Source: Minwuia thermotolerans
GTDB taxonomy: Bacteria; Pseudomonadota; Alphaproteobacteria; Minwuiales; Minwuiaceae
Length of the DNA stretch: 55,757 nt
Assembly: GCA_021604565.1 (NCBI GenBank)
Contig: BQJF01000018.1
Span: forward strand, 1-55,757
Direction: 5' to 3'
The position numbers and the translations under genes are program-made. The notes under the pieces are model-generated. The model saw only the letters and a list, made by a program, of their open reading frames with translations, was not told the origin of the DNA and did no database searches. Shown here piece by piece: positions 11,652 to 19,641 of the stretch (the first letter of the stretch is position 1; each line of letters starts with the position of its first letter).

Positions 11652-12527
11652 CTACTTGTTGCGGACGACCTTGTTGTCGATTGCGGGCACGCTGTAGATA
11701 TAGGTCTCGATGGCCTGCAGATCCGCGTCGGTGAGGAATTTCAGACCGTCTTCGATGGCTTCTTCCATCGACCCCTGCACATTGTCGAAGTCGGGCTTCA
11801 TGCCGCTCTTCATCAGCTCGACCAGGTCACCCTTGCCCCAGTCGCTGATGCCCGTGGCGTGGGGCGTGATGTTCGGGACAAGCTGCCCCTCCGGCCCGTC
11901 CGGCGTACCAGCCAGATAATCGCCGCGCTTCATGCCGCCGAACATGTTGCGGGGGGTGTGGCATTCGCCGCAGTGGGTCAGGGCGTCCACCAGATAGGCA
12001 CCGCGATTCCATTCCGCCGACTGTGCCGGATCCGGCTCGAAACGACCCTCGTCGAAGAACAGCATCCGCCAGCCGCGCTGCATGAACCGCCAGGAGAAGG
12101 GGAAGCCGACATCATGCTCCCGGTTCGGCTCCGCCACCGGGTCCAGGGAAAACAGATAGGCCTTGATGGCCAGTGCGTCTTCCCGGGTCATCTTCGTGTA
12201 ACTGCCGTAGGGAAAGACCGGGAAATAGCGTCCGCCGTCCGGTCCGACGCCTTCATGCATGGCCCGGACAAAATCCTCATCCGACCAGCCGCCGATGCCA
12301 TGTTGCGGATCCGGCGTGATGTTGGGGCTGTAGAAGGTGCCGAAAGGCGTATCCAGCCCCAGGCCACCGGCGAACCGGGTGCCGCCATCCTTTGCCGTGT
12401 GACAGGCGATGCAGCCACCGGCATGCACCAGGTATGCACCCTTCTCCACCATCGACTGGGCACTGGCAGTCTGGACGGCCAGGGAGAACAGCAGCGCAAG
12501 GCCGGACATCAGTCCGACCTTGCGCAT
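11652..12527 (-). CDS. Diheme cytochrome c
   Basis: A 291-residue exported c-type cytochrome with two heme motifs, CIACH (about residue 39) and CGECH in the second half. A signal peptide (KVGLMSGLALLFSLAVQTASA) precedes the mature start QSMVEKG. The two-domain layout resembles small diheme electron carriers or cytochrome subunits of membrane dehydrogenases. It follows the cytochrome c' gene by 35 bases in the same direction, so the two are probably cotranscribed and act together in periplasmic electron transfer. A GTG at 12557 is an alternative start with weak support either way. Confidence 0.85.
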   Translation of the reverse strand: MRKVGLMSGLALLFSLAVQTASAQSMVEKGAYLVHAGGCIACHTAKDGGTRFAGGLGLDTPFGTFYSPNITPDPQHGIGGWSDEDFVRAMHEGVGPDGGRYFPVFPYGSYTKMTREDALAIKAYLFSLDPVAEPNREHDVGFPFSWRFMQRGWRMLFFDEGRFEPDPAQSAEWNRGAYLVDALTHCGECHTPRNMFGGMKRGDYLAGTPDGPEGQLVPNITPHATGISDWGKGDLVELMKSGMKPDFDNVQGSMEEAIEDGLKFLTDADLQAIETYIYSVPAIDNKVVRNK

Positions 12528-12562
12528 ACCTGTCAGAATTTGGCTCGGAACGGTCACGATGC

Positions 12563-13003
12563 TCAGCTTGGCTTCGGACCGCGATAATCGTCGTGGCAAC
12601 CGCCGCAGGTCTTGCCGGTGGCACCCAGTGCCGCACCGATCTTGCCCGCATCCATGGTCTCGGTCGCGGTGACCAGATCGGCGGAGGCAGCGATCAGGCG
12701 GTCATTGGCTGCCTTGAACCCGGCCCAGTCGCTCCAGATGCTGGCCTTGGCGCGATACTCCATGCTGCCTTCGGGGAACAGCTCGAGGGAGTTCTGCGCC
12801 AGCATGTTCAGCTTCTTCGCGGCGGCAACCGTGTCGGCGCTCGGGGCCGCGTTGCCCTTGGCAACATCGGAGATGGCCTTCATCGCGCCACCCATTTCCT
12901 TCATCGCGGCAACGCGCTTGTCGGACATGCTGCCATGCGCACCTGCCAGTGCAGCACCAGCGAACACGGTCGCGGCGAAGCCAGCCAGAATGATCTTCTT
13001 CAT
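12563..13003 (-). CDS. Cytochrome c' (four-helix-bundle, C-terminal heme)
   Basis: A 146-residue exported cytochrome. The start at 13003 has an excellent ribosome site (AGGAGG, 6-7 bases before). The signal peptide MKKIILAGFAATVFAGAALA is followed by an Ala-rich helical protein whose only heme motif, CGGCH, sits at the C-terminus in CGGCHDDYR, the hallmark of the cytochrome c'/c556 class. These proteins bind NO or carry electrons; cytochrome c' is often linked to NO tolerance. A GTGAT-N6-ATCAC dyad at 13131-13146 lies about 130 bases upstream and might be regulatory. Confidence 0.9.
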   Translation of the reverse strand: MKKIILAGFAATVFAGAALAGAHGSMSDKRVAAMKEMGGAMKAISDVAKGNAAPSADTVAAAKKLNMLAQNSLELFPEGSMEYRAKASIWSDWAGFKAANDRLIAASADLVTATETMDAGKIGAALGATGKTCGGCHDDYRGPKPS

Positions 13004-13216
13004 CAGATTCCTCCTCAGGATTTCCGACCGTCCCAATCAACGACTGCCGACCCCTCGGCAATCTTCACGACGGCGCCCCATCATCCCGCACCTGTCGTGT
13101 GGTTAACAAGCAAGTGCGCGCAATTATTCAGTGATCGGATCATCACACCCTCGTGACAGCCTGTCCATTCCCTGCGGCACCGGCGGTTTCGGCGGAGATC
13201 GTATCTTCCCCGGCGG

Positions 13217-13522
13217 TCAGAAACCCAGATGGGCACCCGCGATCAGCATGCCAAGGCCGAGCAGCAGACCAATGGCGACCTGCCCCGTGAACCACAGTGC
13301 CAGACCGGAAAGAGCCAGCGCGGCCATCTGGAACGGGCCCATCATCGCGATCTGCGGTGCGACGACGGCGGCGATGGCACAGCCGGGCAGGACACTCAGC
13401 AGACGGCGCAGACGCCCCTGTTCCGGCACCCGCGATCCGAGCGCATAGCCGAGATAGCGGGAGGCGAAGACCACGACAGTCAGCATCCCGATGGCAATCC
13501 ACGGCGACCAGGGATCAGTCAT
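13217..13522 (-). CDS. azlD: AzlD family branched-chain amino acid export subunit
   Basis: A 101-residue, strongly hydrophobic inner-membrane protein with three or four predicted helices (IGMLTVVVFASRYLGYAL, LLSVLPGCAIAAVVAPQIA, MAALALSGLALWF, VAIGLLLGLGMLIA). The size and pairing with azlC identify it as the small AzlD subunit of the LIV-E-type exporter for branched-chain amino acids. Its start overlaps the azlC end by 8 bases, which indicates coupled translation. Confidence 0.9.
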   Translation of the reverse strand: MTDPWSPWIAIGMLTVVVFASRYLGYALGSRVPEQGRLRRLLSVLPGCAIAAVVAPQIAMMGPFQMAALALSGLALWFTGQVAIGLLLGLGMLIAGAHLGF

Positions 13523-14216
13523 GCTTCTTCTCCGGCAGGATCATCCCCGCTGCTGCACCGGCTCCCACACCGATCAGCAGGGTATAGTGCGGGTCCAGCC
13601 AGCGATGGGCCGCGACCGAGGCAGCGGCGGCAATCACCCATGGCAGGGCCGGACCGATGCGGCTGCGTGTCACCATCACCAGGATCAGGAACAGGAAGAT
13701 CATCCCGCCCTGGCCCAGTGCCTTCAGGGTCAGGGGATCAAGCGCGCCGGGCAGGCTGACCCCGACACTGACACCTGCCATCCAGGCAACCAGCAGGGTG
13801 ACGGAACAGGTCATGTAGAGCGTTGTCACGTCCGCGCGCCTGCGTTCCTGCATGGCCAGCGCCCAGCTTGCATCGACCAGCAGCCAGATACCGGTGAGCC
13901 GCTGCAGCGGCGACATGCTGCGCAGCAGCGGAGACAGCGTGAGTCCCATCAGGATATTGCGGGACGATACCAGTCCCGCCGAAAGGGCGATGGCCAGATA
14001 TGGCAATGGGTCGTTCCAGAACGGCAGGACCGCGAACTGGGCCGCCCCGGCAAAGGCGGTCAGACTGAGCACCAGGGTCTGTACGTCGGTCATGCCCTGC
14101 ACATGTGCCGCCGAGCCATAGACGGTCCCGAACGTGAAGGCCCCCAGGGCGAAGCCGAAACTCATCCGCAGGCCATCCGCCACGCTGCGGCCCACACCAA
14201 GGTGCCCGTTGTTCAT
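13515..14216 (-). CDS. azlC: AzlC family branched-chain amino acid exporter, large subunit
   Basis: A 233-residue inner-membrane protein. The N-terminal signature GLRMSFGFALGAFTFGTVYGSAAHVQGMT and the central LVSSRNILMGLTLSP match the AzlC family. About seven membrane segments are visible. With AzlD it forms an exporter for branched-chain amino acids or related hydrophobic compounds. The 8-base overlap with azlD shows the operon. No AsnC/Lrp-type regulator is adjacent. Confidence 0.92.
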   Translation of the reverse strand: MNNGHLGVGRSVADGLRMSFGFALGAFTFGTVYGSAAHVQGMTDVQTLVLSLTAFAGAAQFAVLPFWNDPLPYLAIALSAGLVSSRNILMGLTLSPLLRSMSPLQRLTGIWLLVDASWALAMQERRRADVTTLYMTCSVTLLVAWMAGVSVGVSLPGALDPLTLKALGQGGMIFLFLILVMVTRSRIGPALPWVIAAAASVAAHRWLDPHYTLLIGVGAGAAAGMILPEKKHD

Positions 14217-14301
14217 GCTGTCGCCTGTTCATGAGAATGCCGGGGAACCCGACGCAGGCGAAACTATGCCACCCCCGGTTCAGGTCAAGCGGAAGGAGGT
14301 C

Positions 14302-17300
14302 TCATTGAATCTCGAAGTCGCCGGCCTGGACGGTTCCCGAGGTCAGTCGCGCGACCTCGAAGCTGTTGGCGCTGTTGCCGCCATCCGGGTCGAAGTGCAA
14401 CCGGCTGTCGCTTTCATCGAAGAAGAAGGTGGCCTCGCTGGTGCCAAGCTCGACGCCGCCCGGATTGTTGGTCAGGTCGAACGCCTGGCTGACGAAGTTC
14501 TGCCCGTCCGTCAGGGTCGCCGCCCCGCCGCCGACATTGGCGAAGCCGCCGCTCTCGATCAGGAACCGGTCGCTGCCGGTGGTGAAATCGGTGATGACGT
14601 CGCCGGCCTCCCCCTGCGTGTCATAGCGAAAGCGGTCATTGCCCTCATTGCCGGTCAGTTCGTCCGAACCGATGCCACCGAAGATCTCGTCGATATTGTC
14701 ACCGCCCGAGATCGTGTCGTCACCGGCTCCGCCCTGCAGGGTGTTCTGGCCCGAAAGCGCGGTCACGAAGTCGTTGCCGTCCCCGCCACGCACGGTGTCG
14801 TTGCCCGCATCACCGTTCAGGCTGTCGGCACCGACACCACCATCGATCAGATCGGCACCGGAGCCGCCCGAGATGGTGTCGTCACCAGCATCGCCGGAGA
14901 CGGTATCGTCATCCTGCTCGCTCTGGATGAAGTCATTGCCGTTGTCGCCATTGATCGAGTCCTGGCCGAATCCACCACGCAGGCTGTCGGCACCATCGCC
15001 ACCTGTCAGGGTGTCGTTGCCATCCTCGCCCAGGATGTCGTCGATGCCACCACCACCATCAATGAAATCATCGCCCGCGCGCGCCTCGATCCGGCTGTCC
15101 GCGCCATCGCCGAAGATATTGTCCGACTGGGCAGTGCCGATCACGTTCTCGACGCCGACCAGCGTATCGTCGCTGATGCCGGTAATCGTGGCCGTCCCTG
15201 CGGTCAGATCGACCGTGACGCCGCCCCCGGTGATGGTCGAATAGTCGATGGTATCGCTGCCGTCACCGGCATCGAGGGAGTCATTGCCGGTGCTGCCGAT
15301 GATGGTGTCATTGCCGCCGGCAGTGCTGATGGTGTCGTCACCTGCCCCGCCGTTCATGCGGTTGGTGTTGCCGTCACCGGTCAGCGAATCATTGCCCGCA
15401 CCGCCGAAGATCCCCTCGATGGAGGTCAGGGTGTCGGTGCCGAAGGCGGTCGTTGTCAGCGTGGCATCAGTGACCGTGAAGCTGATGTTCTCCGCCCCGA
15501 TGGCGGAGAAATCGATCACGTCGATACCGTCACCGCCGTTCAGAACGTCGTTGCCTGCCTCGCCCGCCAGCGTGTCATCACCGGCACCGCCGGTCAGGCT
15601 GTCATTACCTGCATTGCCGACCAGGCGATTGTTGCTGGCATCCCCGGTGATCGTGTCGTTGCCCTGGCCACCGATGACGGTTTCCAGGCGATCCAGTGTA
15701 TCCGTGCCGGACTCGGCGCTGGTCGAGAAACGGTTGCTCAGATCGGCGAGAAGATCACTGGTCAGATGATCATAGGTGACGACGTCGCCGGATCCGGTGC
15801 TCTGATTGCCCCCGTCCAGGGTGTCATTGCCCGAACCACCACGCAGTGTGTCGTCACCACCCAGGCCGCGCACGCGAATCCCCGTTGTCGCATCGCGCCC
15901 GTCGAAACTGTCGTCACCATCCTCCAGGTCGGCCCGCAGGTTCCGGTTGCCGATGCCGGTCGCCGCCAGGTCACCGACCGTCAGCGTGTCGTTGCCGGAG
16001 GAACCTGAGATACCGAGGCGCTCCACCGCGTCATCGCCCGTGATTGTCTGGACCGTCGCGCCAGTCGTGGTCTGGATCGTGACGTCGGTGCCGGAGGCCC
16101 CGACAGTGACTGCGGTGCCGGCCGCGTCGTCCAGCAGCAGGTTGATCTCGTCATCCGCACCATCGCCACCGGTCACCACATTGGTGCCACTGTCACTGGC
16201 ATCGAAACGGAACCGGTCATCGCCCGCGCCACCGCTCAGGGTGTCGTCACCGGCATTGCCTGCCAGAGTGTCATTGTCGGCCCCGCCGCTGAGGCTGTCG
16301 TCACCTGCGTCGCCGCGCAGGAAGTCCGTGCCATCGCCGCCATCCAGGGTATCGTTCCCGCCGCGCCCGACAATCAGGTCGTTGGTTGCCTGCGCCGCAG
16401 CGGTATCGGCCGTGTCGTCCAGCACCTGGACGGAGAACAGCACGTCGTCGAAGGATGCTTCCTCGACATCCGCGAACAGGGTATCGACCTCACCGGAGCC
16501 GACCTGGGTGACACTGATGCCGGAACCGCCGTCGAGCGGCGCGACCTCGATCGTCCGCTCCAGCGTGCCCGGATCGACGAGCACGCTGTCGGCGATCACG
16601 GCGCGGTCGGTACCGCCACCACCGGCCAGGCTGTCGTTGCCCGTACCGCCGACCAGGGTGTCATTTCCGGCATCACCGGAAAGCTGATCCGCACCGGCGC
16701 CACCGCTGATGCTGTCGGTCCCGGCACCACCGAACAGCAGGTCCGCCGCCGTGCCGCCCGTCACGGTGTCCGTTCCGCCGCCACCGAAGATGATGCTGCG
16801 GACATTGTCCGCCGTCAGTGCCTCGTCGTCGGCATTGCCCGTGGTGAGCACCAGCGTCTCACCGGAAAACTGCGCTTCCTCGAATGTACCATCGAGCTGG
16901 TCCGTGCCTTCGTCGACATCGCCGGTCAGGGTGTCGGTGATCGTGATCGCGCTGCCATCGTCGTTCGCCGAGAAGGTGAAATCACCCACGGCACCGGCAT
17001 AGACCACCCGGTCCGCCGCGCCATCGCCGCCCGACAGGACATCGTTGCCGACGCCACCGGTCAGGGTGTCATTGCCGGACTCGCCCAGCAACGTGTCCTG
17101 ACCCGCATTGCCGGACACGTCGTCATTGCCGTCACCGGCCAGGATCGCATCACGGCCCGCACCGGCGCTGATGGTATCGTTGCCACCGAGTGCCGCGTGA
17201 ATGTCATTGCCGTCGCCCAGCGTCTGGTTCTCGGCATTGTCCGAGGCGATGGAGAGATCGAAGGTCTCCGCCGCAAAGGTGACCTGCTCCACATCATTGT

Positions 17301-19533
17301 TGATCGTATCCGTGCCCTCGGCTGTGGTCACGATGGTGAAGCCGGAACCGTCGGCAATCGCCTGCCCGACGACATCCTCGATCGCCGTGGTAAAGGTCGC
17401 CAGGTCCGTCCCGCTGCCGCCGGAGAAGACATCGTCGCCGCTGCCGCCGGTCAGGGTGTCGTCACCGTCTTCGCCAAGCAGCGTGTCGCCGCCCGCACCA
17501 CCGGAGAGGCTGTCCTGACCCGCGCCGCCGAACTGCACGTCGCTGCCGTCGCCGCCGATGATGGTGTCATTGCCGTCACCGCCGACCGCAACCGCACCAC
17601 CGTTGTCCTGGGTCAGGGCGTCATTGCCACCTGTTCCGAAGGTCGTGTTGAGGCCGGTGCCCCCGAAATCCAGGATCTCGATATCCGTCGAAAGGGTGTC
17701 CGTGCCCTCCGATCCAACCGTGTCCTGCAGCACGACGGTCAGGCCATCGGCGGAGACATTGGCAATGAAGCCGGGGGCGACGCCGCTGAAGATCGCGGTG
17801 TCGGTGCCGCTGCCGCCGGTCAGGAAGTCATTGCCACCGCCGCCGGAGAGCGTGTCATCCCCGCCCCGCCCGGCCAGGAAGTTGTTGTCGGCATCGCCGG
17901 TCAGCGTGTTGTCCGCAGCGTCGCCCTGGGTGATGTCGAACAGGGTGCCGTTGAAATCGATCTCGTCGATCTCCGCAGTCAATGTGTCGGTGCCTTCCGC
18001 ACCGACCGTGTCGGCCAGCGTGATCTCGCCATTGGCATCGTCTACCGCCTGTATGAACCCGGTTTGCTCGCCGACATAGACCGCGCGATCAATGCCGACG
18101 CCGCCGACGATCCGGTCGTCGCCTGCACCCCCGGAAAGCGTGTTGGCGCCCGTGCCTGCATCCAGCAGATCGGCGGACGTCCCGCCGGTCAGGGTGTCGT
18201 CACCGGCGCCGCCGAACAGTTCGAGCGACAGCCCGGCGTTCGAGCCGTCGATCACGTCACCGCCCTCACCCGCGCGAATGACGACCGTATTGTCCAGAAT
18301 GCCCGAGCCCGTGAGGTCGCCCAGCACCACCTGGTCACCCCGGACACCGAGATCGACTTCAAGTTCCTCGACGTCCTGAATCGTGACCTGAGTATTGACG
18401 CCATCCACGTCGAAATTCAGGACAGCACGCCCGTCCTCTGTCTGGCCGCTGACAATGTTCGTCTGATCACCATCCGCCAGGACGGTCAGCGTGTCGGTGC
18501 CCGCGCCGCCAATCAGGGTGGCGTCGCCATTTGCGATATCGAAGGTCTGGGCACCATCGAACGAGATGACACCATTGTTGCCATCGTCATCATTGTCGAC
18601 CTGTTCGTCGTCTTCGTTGCGGTCGTCCAGATCATCATCGCCAATGCTGCCGATGACCTCCTCCTCCGCGGCGGCATCGCCAATCTGCTCGCCGGCGGCG
18701 ATTTCGACATCGCTGTCGTCATCCAGCCCCAGCGCGGCGCGCAACTGCGTCAGCACACCGGTGTCTTCCACTTCGGGGGCGTCAGGCAGCTCACCCAGAT
18801 CGGCATAGGCCAGAACGCCCGGCGCAAAGGCCCCCAGAAGCGTGTCCACATCAATATCACTGAGGGGTGTCGGCTGACGGAACATGGACAGCACTTCCAT
18901 GCCCTGCAGCGGCTGGTCCAGAACCAGCACGGCACCGGCAGTCGCCACTGCCACGGAACCTGCCGCAAGGCCATTGACGCTGGGCAGCAGCACGAAGGTA
19001 TTGGCCTGCGCCTCGGGTGCGGCCTTGCCGATGACCCGCGCGCCACGCACCGTCAGGTTCGCTACCGGCGTGCGGACGAACAGGACTTCCGCCCCACCGG
19101 AGGTCGCAGAGGTATTGTCGACCGCGAACTGGCCCTGAATGACAAAGAACTGAGGTTCGCTGGAACCGGATTCCTCCGGTGCTTCCAGCAGGATGCGGCT
19201 GTCACTGTCAAAGAATGCGGCGGCACCGTCGGCTGTCACCAGTTCGACCGCGCCGTCACCCCGGGTCAGGATGATATCGCCGGGACCGACCCGTTCACCG
19301 ATCTGCAACGGACCCTGGCGGCCATCGACATGCACCACGAAGACATCGCCGAACACGGTCCGCACCGAAAGGGTGCCACCATCAGGGGAGCCGCTCAACT
19401 GCACGGTTTCCGCAGGACTGGCGCGATCTACCGCACCCTCCACCTGGCTGGCCGGAAGCGCGAAACCGGAAACATCGGTCGATTCGTCAGAGACCGTGGT
19501 CCCTGCACTGCTCCGTCCCGAAATCTGGTCCAT
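14302..19533 (-). CDS. Giant secreted RTX protein with N-terminal FecR-like domain
   Basis: A protein of 1743 residues. There is no Sec signal. Residues about 55-200 resemble a FecR domain (VRTVFGDVFVVHVDG, IGERVGPGDIILTRGDGAVELV, VRTPVANLTVRGARV). An acidic linker rich in Asp and Glu follows (about 270-320), then some 1250 residues of calcium-binding GGxGxDxxx nonapeptide blocks. The C-terminus (DVITDFTTGSDRFLIE .. LTSGTVQAGDFEIQ) looks like a type I secretion signal of the serralysin-C type. It is probably exported by a type I system not in the window, as a surface adhesin or matrix protein; no protease or lipase domain is seen. The start at 19533 has GAGGA 9 bases upstream; ATGs at 19554 and 19569 are alternatives. 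A sigma-54 promoter candidate lies about 70 bases upstream. Confidence 0.88.
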   Translation of the reverse strand: MDQISGRSSAGTTVSDESTDVSGFALPASQVEGAVDRASPAETVQLSGSPDGGTLSVRTVFGDVFVVHVDGRQGPLQIGERVGPGDIILTRGDGAVELVTADGAAAFFDSDSRILLEAPEESGSSEPQFFVIQGQFAVDNTSATSGGAEVLFVRTPVANLTVRGARVIGKAAPEAQANTFVLLPSVNGLAAGSVAVATAGAVLVLDQPLQGMEVLSMFRQPTPLSDIDVDTLLGAFAPGVLAYADLGELPDAPEVEDTGVLTQLRAALGLDDDSDVEIAAGEQIGDAAAEEEVIGSIGDDDLDDRNEDDEQVDNDDDGNNGVISFDGAQTFDIANGDATLIGGAGTDTLTVLADGDQTNIVSGQTEDGRAVLNFDVDGVNTQVTIQDVEELEVDLGVRGDQVVLGDLTGSGILDNTVVIRAGEGGDVIDGSNAGLSLELFGGAGDDTLTGGTSADLLDAGTGANTLSGGAGDDRIVGGVGIDRAVYVGEQTGFIQAVDDANGEITLADTVGAEGTDTLTAEIDEIDFNGTLFDITQGDAADNTLTGDADNNFLAGRGGDDTLSGGGGNDFLTGGSGTDTAIFSGVAPGFIANVSADGLTVVLQDTVGSEGTDTLSTDIEILDFGGTGLNTTFGTGGNDALTQDNGGAVAVGGDGNDTIIGGDGSDVQFGGAGQDSLSGGAGGDTLLGEDGDDTLTGGSGDDVFSGGSGTDLATFTTAIEDVVGQAIADGSGFTIVTTAEGTDTINNDVEQVTFAAETFDLSIASDNAENQTLGDGNDIHAALGGNDTISAGAGRDAILAGDGNDDVSGNAGQDTLLGESGNDTLTGGVGNDVLSGGDGAADRVVYAGAVGDFTFSANDDGSAITITDTLTGDVDEGTDQLDGTFEEAQFSGETLVLTTGNADDEALTADNVRSIIFGGGGTDTVTGGTAADLLFGGAGTDSISGGAGADQLSGDAGNDTLVGGTGNDSLAGGGGTDRAVIADSVLVDPGTLERTIEVAPLDGGSGISVTQVGSGEVDTLFADVEEASFDDVLFSVQVLDDTADTAAAQATNDLIVGRGGNDTLDGGDGTDFLRGDAGDDSLSGGADNDTLAGNAGDDTLSGGAGDDRFRFDASDSGTNVVTGGDGADDEINLLLDDAAGTAVTVGASGTDVTIQTTTGATVQTITGDDAVERLGISGSSGNDTLTVGDLAATGIGNRNLRADLEDGDDSFDGRDATTGIRVRGLGGDDTLRGGSGNDTLDGGNQSTGSGDVVTYDHLTSDLLADLSNRFSTSAESGTDTLDRLETVIGGQGNDTITGDASNNRLVGNAGNDSLTGGAGDDTLAGEAGNDVLNGGDGIDVIDFSAIGAENISFTVTDATLTTTAFGTDTLTSIEGIFGGAGNDSLTGDGNTNRMNGGAGDDTISTAGGNDTIIGSTGNDSLDAGDGSDTIDYSTITGGGVTVDLTAGTATITGISDDTLVGVENVIGTAQSDNIFGDGADSRIEARAGDDFIDGGGGIDDILGEDGNDTLTGGDGADSLRGGFGQDSINGDNGNDFIQSEQDDDTVSGDAGDDTISGGSGADLIDGGVGADSLNGDAGNDTVRGGDGNDFVTALSGQNTLQGGAGDDTISGGDNIDEIFGGIGSDELTGNEGNDRFRYDTQGEAGDVITDFTTGSDRFLIESGGFANVGGGAATLTDGQNFVSQAFDLTNNPGGVELGTSEATFFFDESDSRLHFDPDGGNSANSFEVARLTSGTVQAGDFEIQ
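14550..18330 (-). repeat. RTX nonapeptide repeat region of the giant protein
   Basis: Within the gene, DNA encoding GGAGDDTLSGG-type units recurs many times. The blocks are separated by non-repetitive segments of 60-100 residues that often begin with a similar TDTLSTDIEILDFGGT-like stretch. The DNA repeats are imperfect, so recombination between blocks could change the copy number. I did not count the units exactly. Confidence 0.85.
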
Positions 19534-19600
19534 TCTGTTGGTCCTCAACCGCATCAGCGACACCGACATGGTGTCACATTCCGTGATTCAGTCGAAATCA

Positions 19601-19616
19601 AGCAAGCCTGATGCCA
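19601..19616 (-). promoter_or_regulatory. Candidate sigma-54 (-24/-12) promoter of the RTX gene
   Basis: On the minus strand the sequence reads TGGCATCAGGCTTGCT. It matches the consensus TGGCAC-N5-TTGC(A/T) with only the last base of the -24 box changed, and keeps GG and GC exactly 10 bases apart. It points at the RTX gene, with a start site expected near 19590 and a leader of about 57 bases. A sigma-54 activator gene lies at 22891-24351, which strengthens the call. Confidence 0.65.
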
Positions 19617-19641
19617 TGCCTATCATTGCGGGTATGTCGAA

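Noticed and set aside
14550-18330. Possible CRISPR-like repeat array
   Set aside because: The repeats are imperfect, in-frame and encode RTX nonapeptides.
17197-19611. Long plus-strand frames across the RTX genes (also 14134-16008 and 35699-38596)
   Set aside because: Regular codon bias of Gly-Asp repeats keeps the opposite strand open; products are low-complexity and lack start sites.
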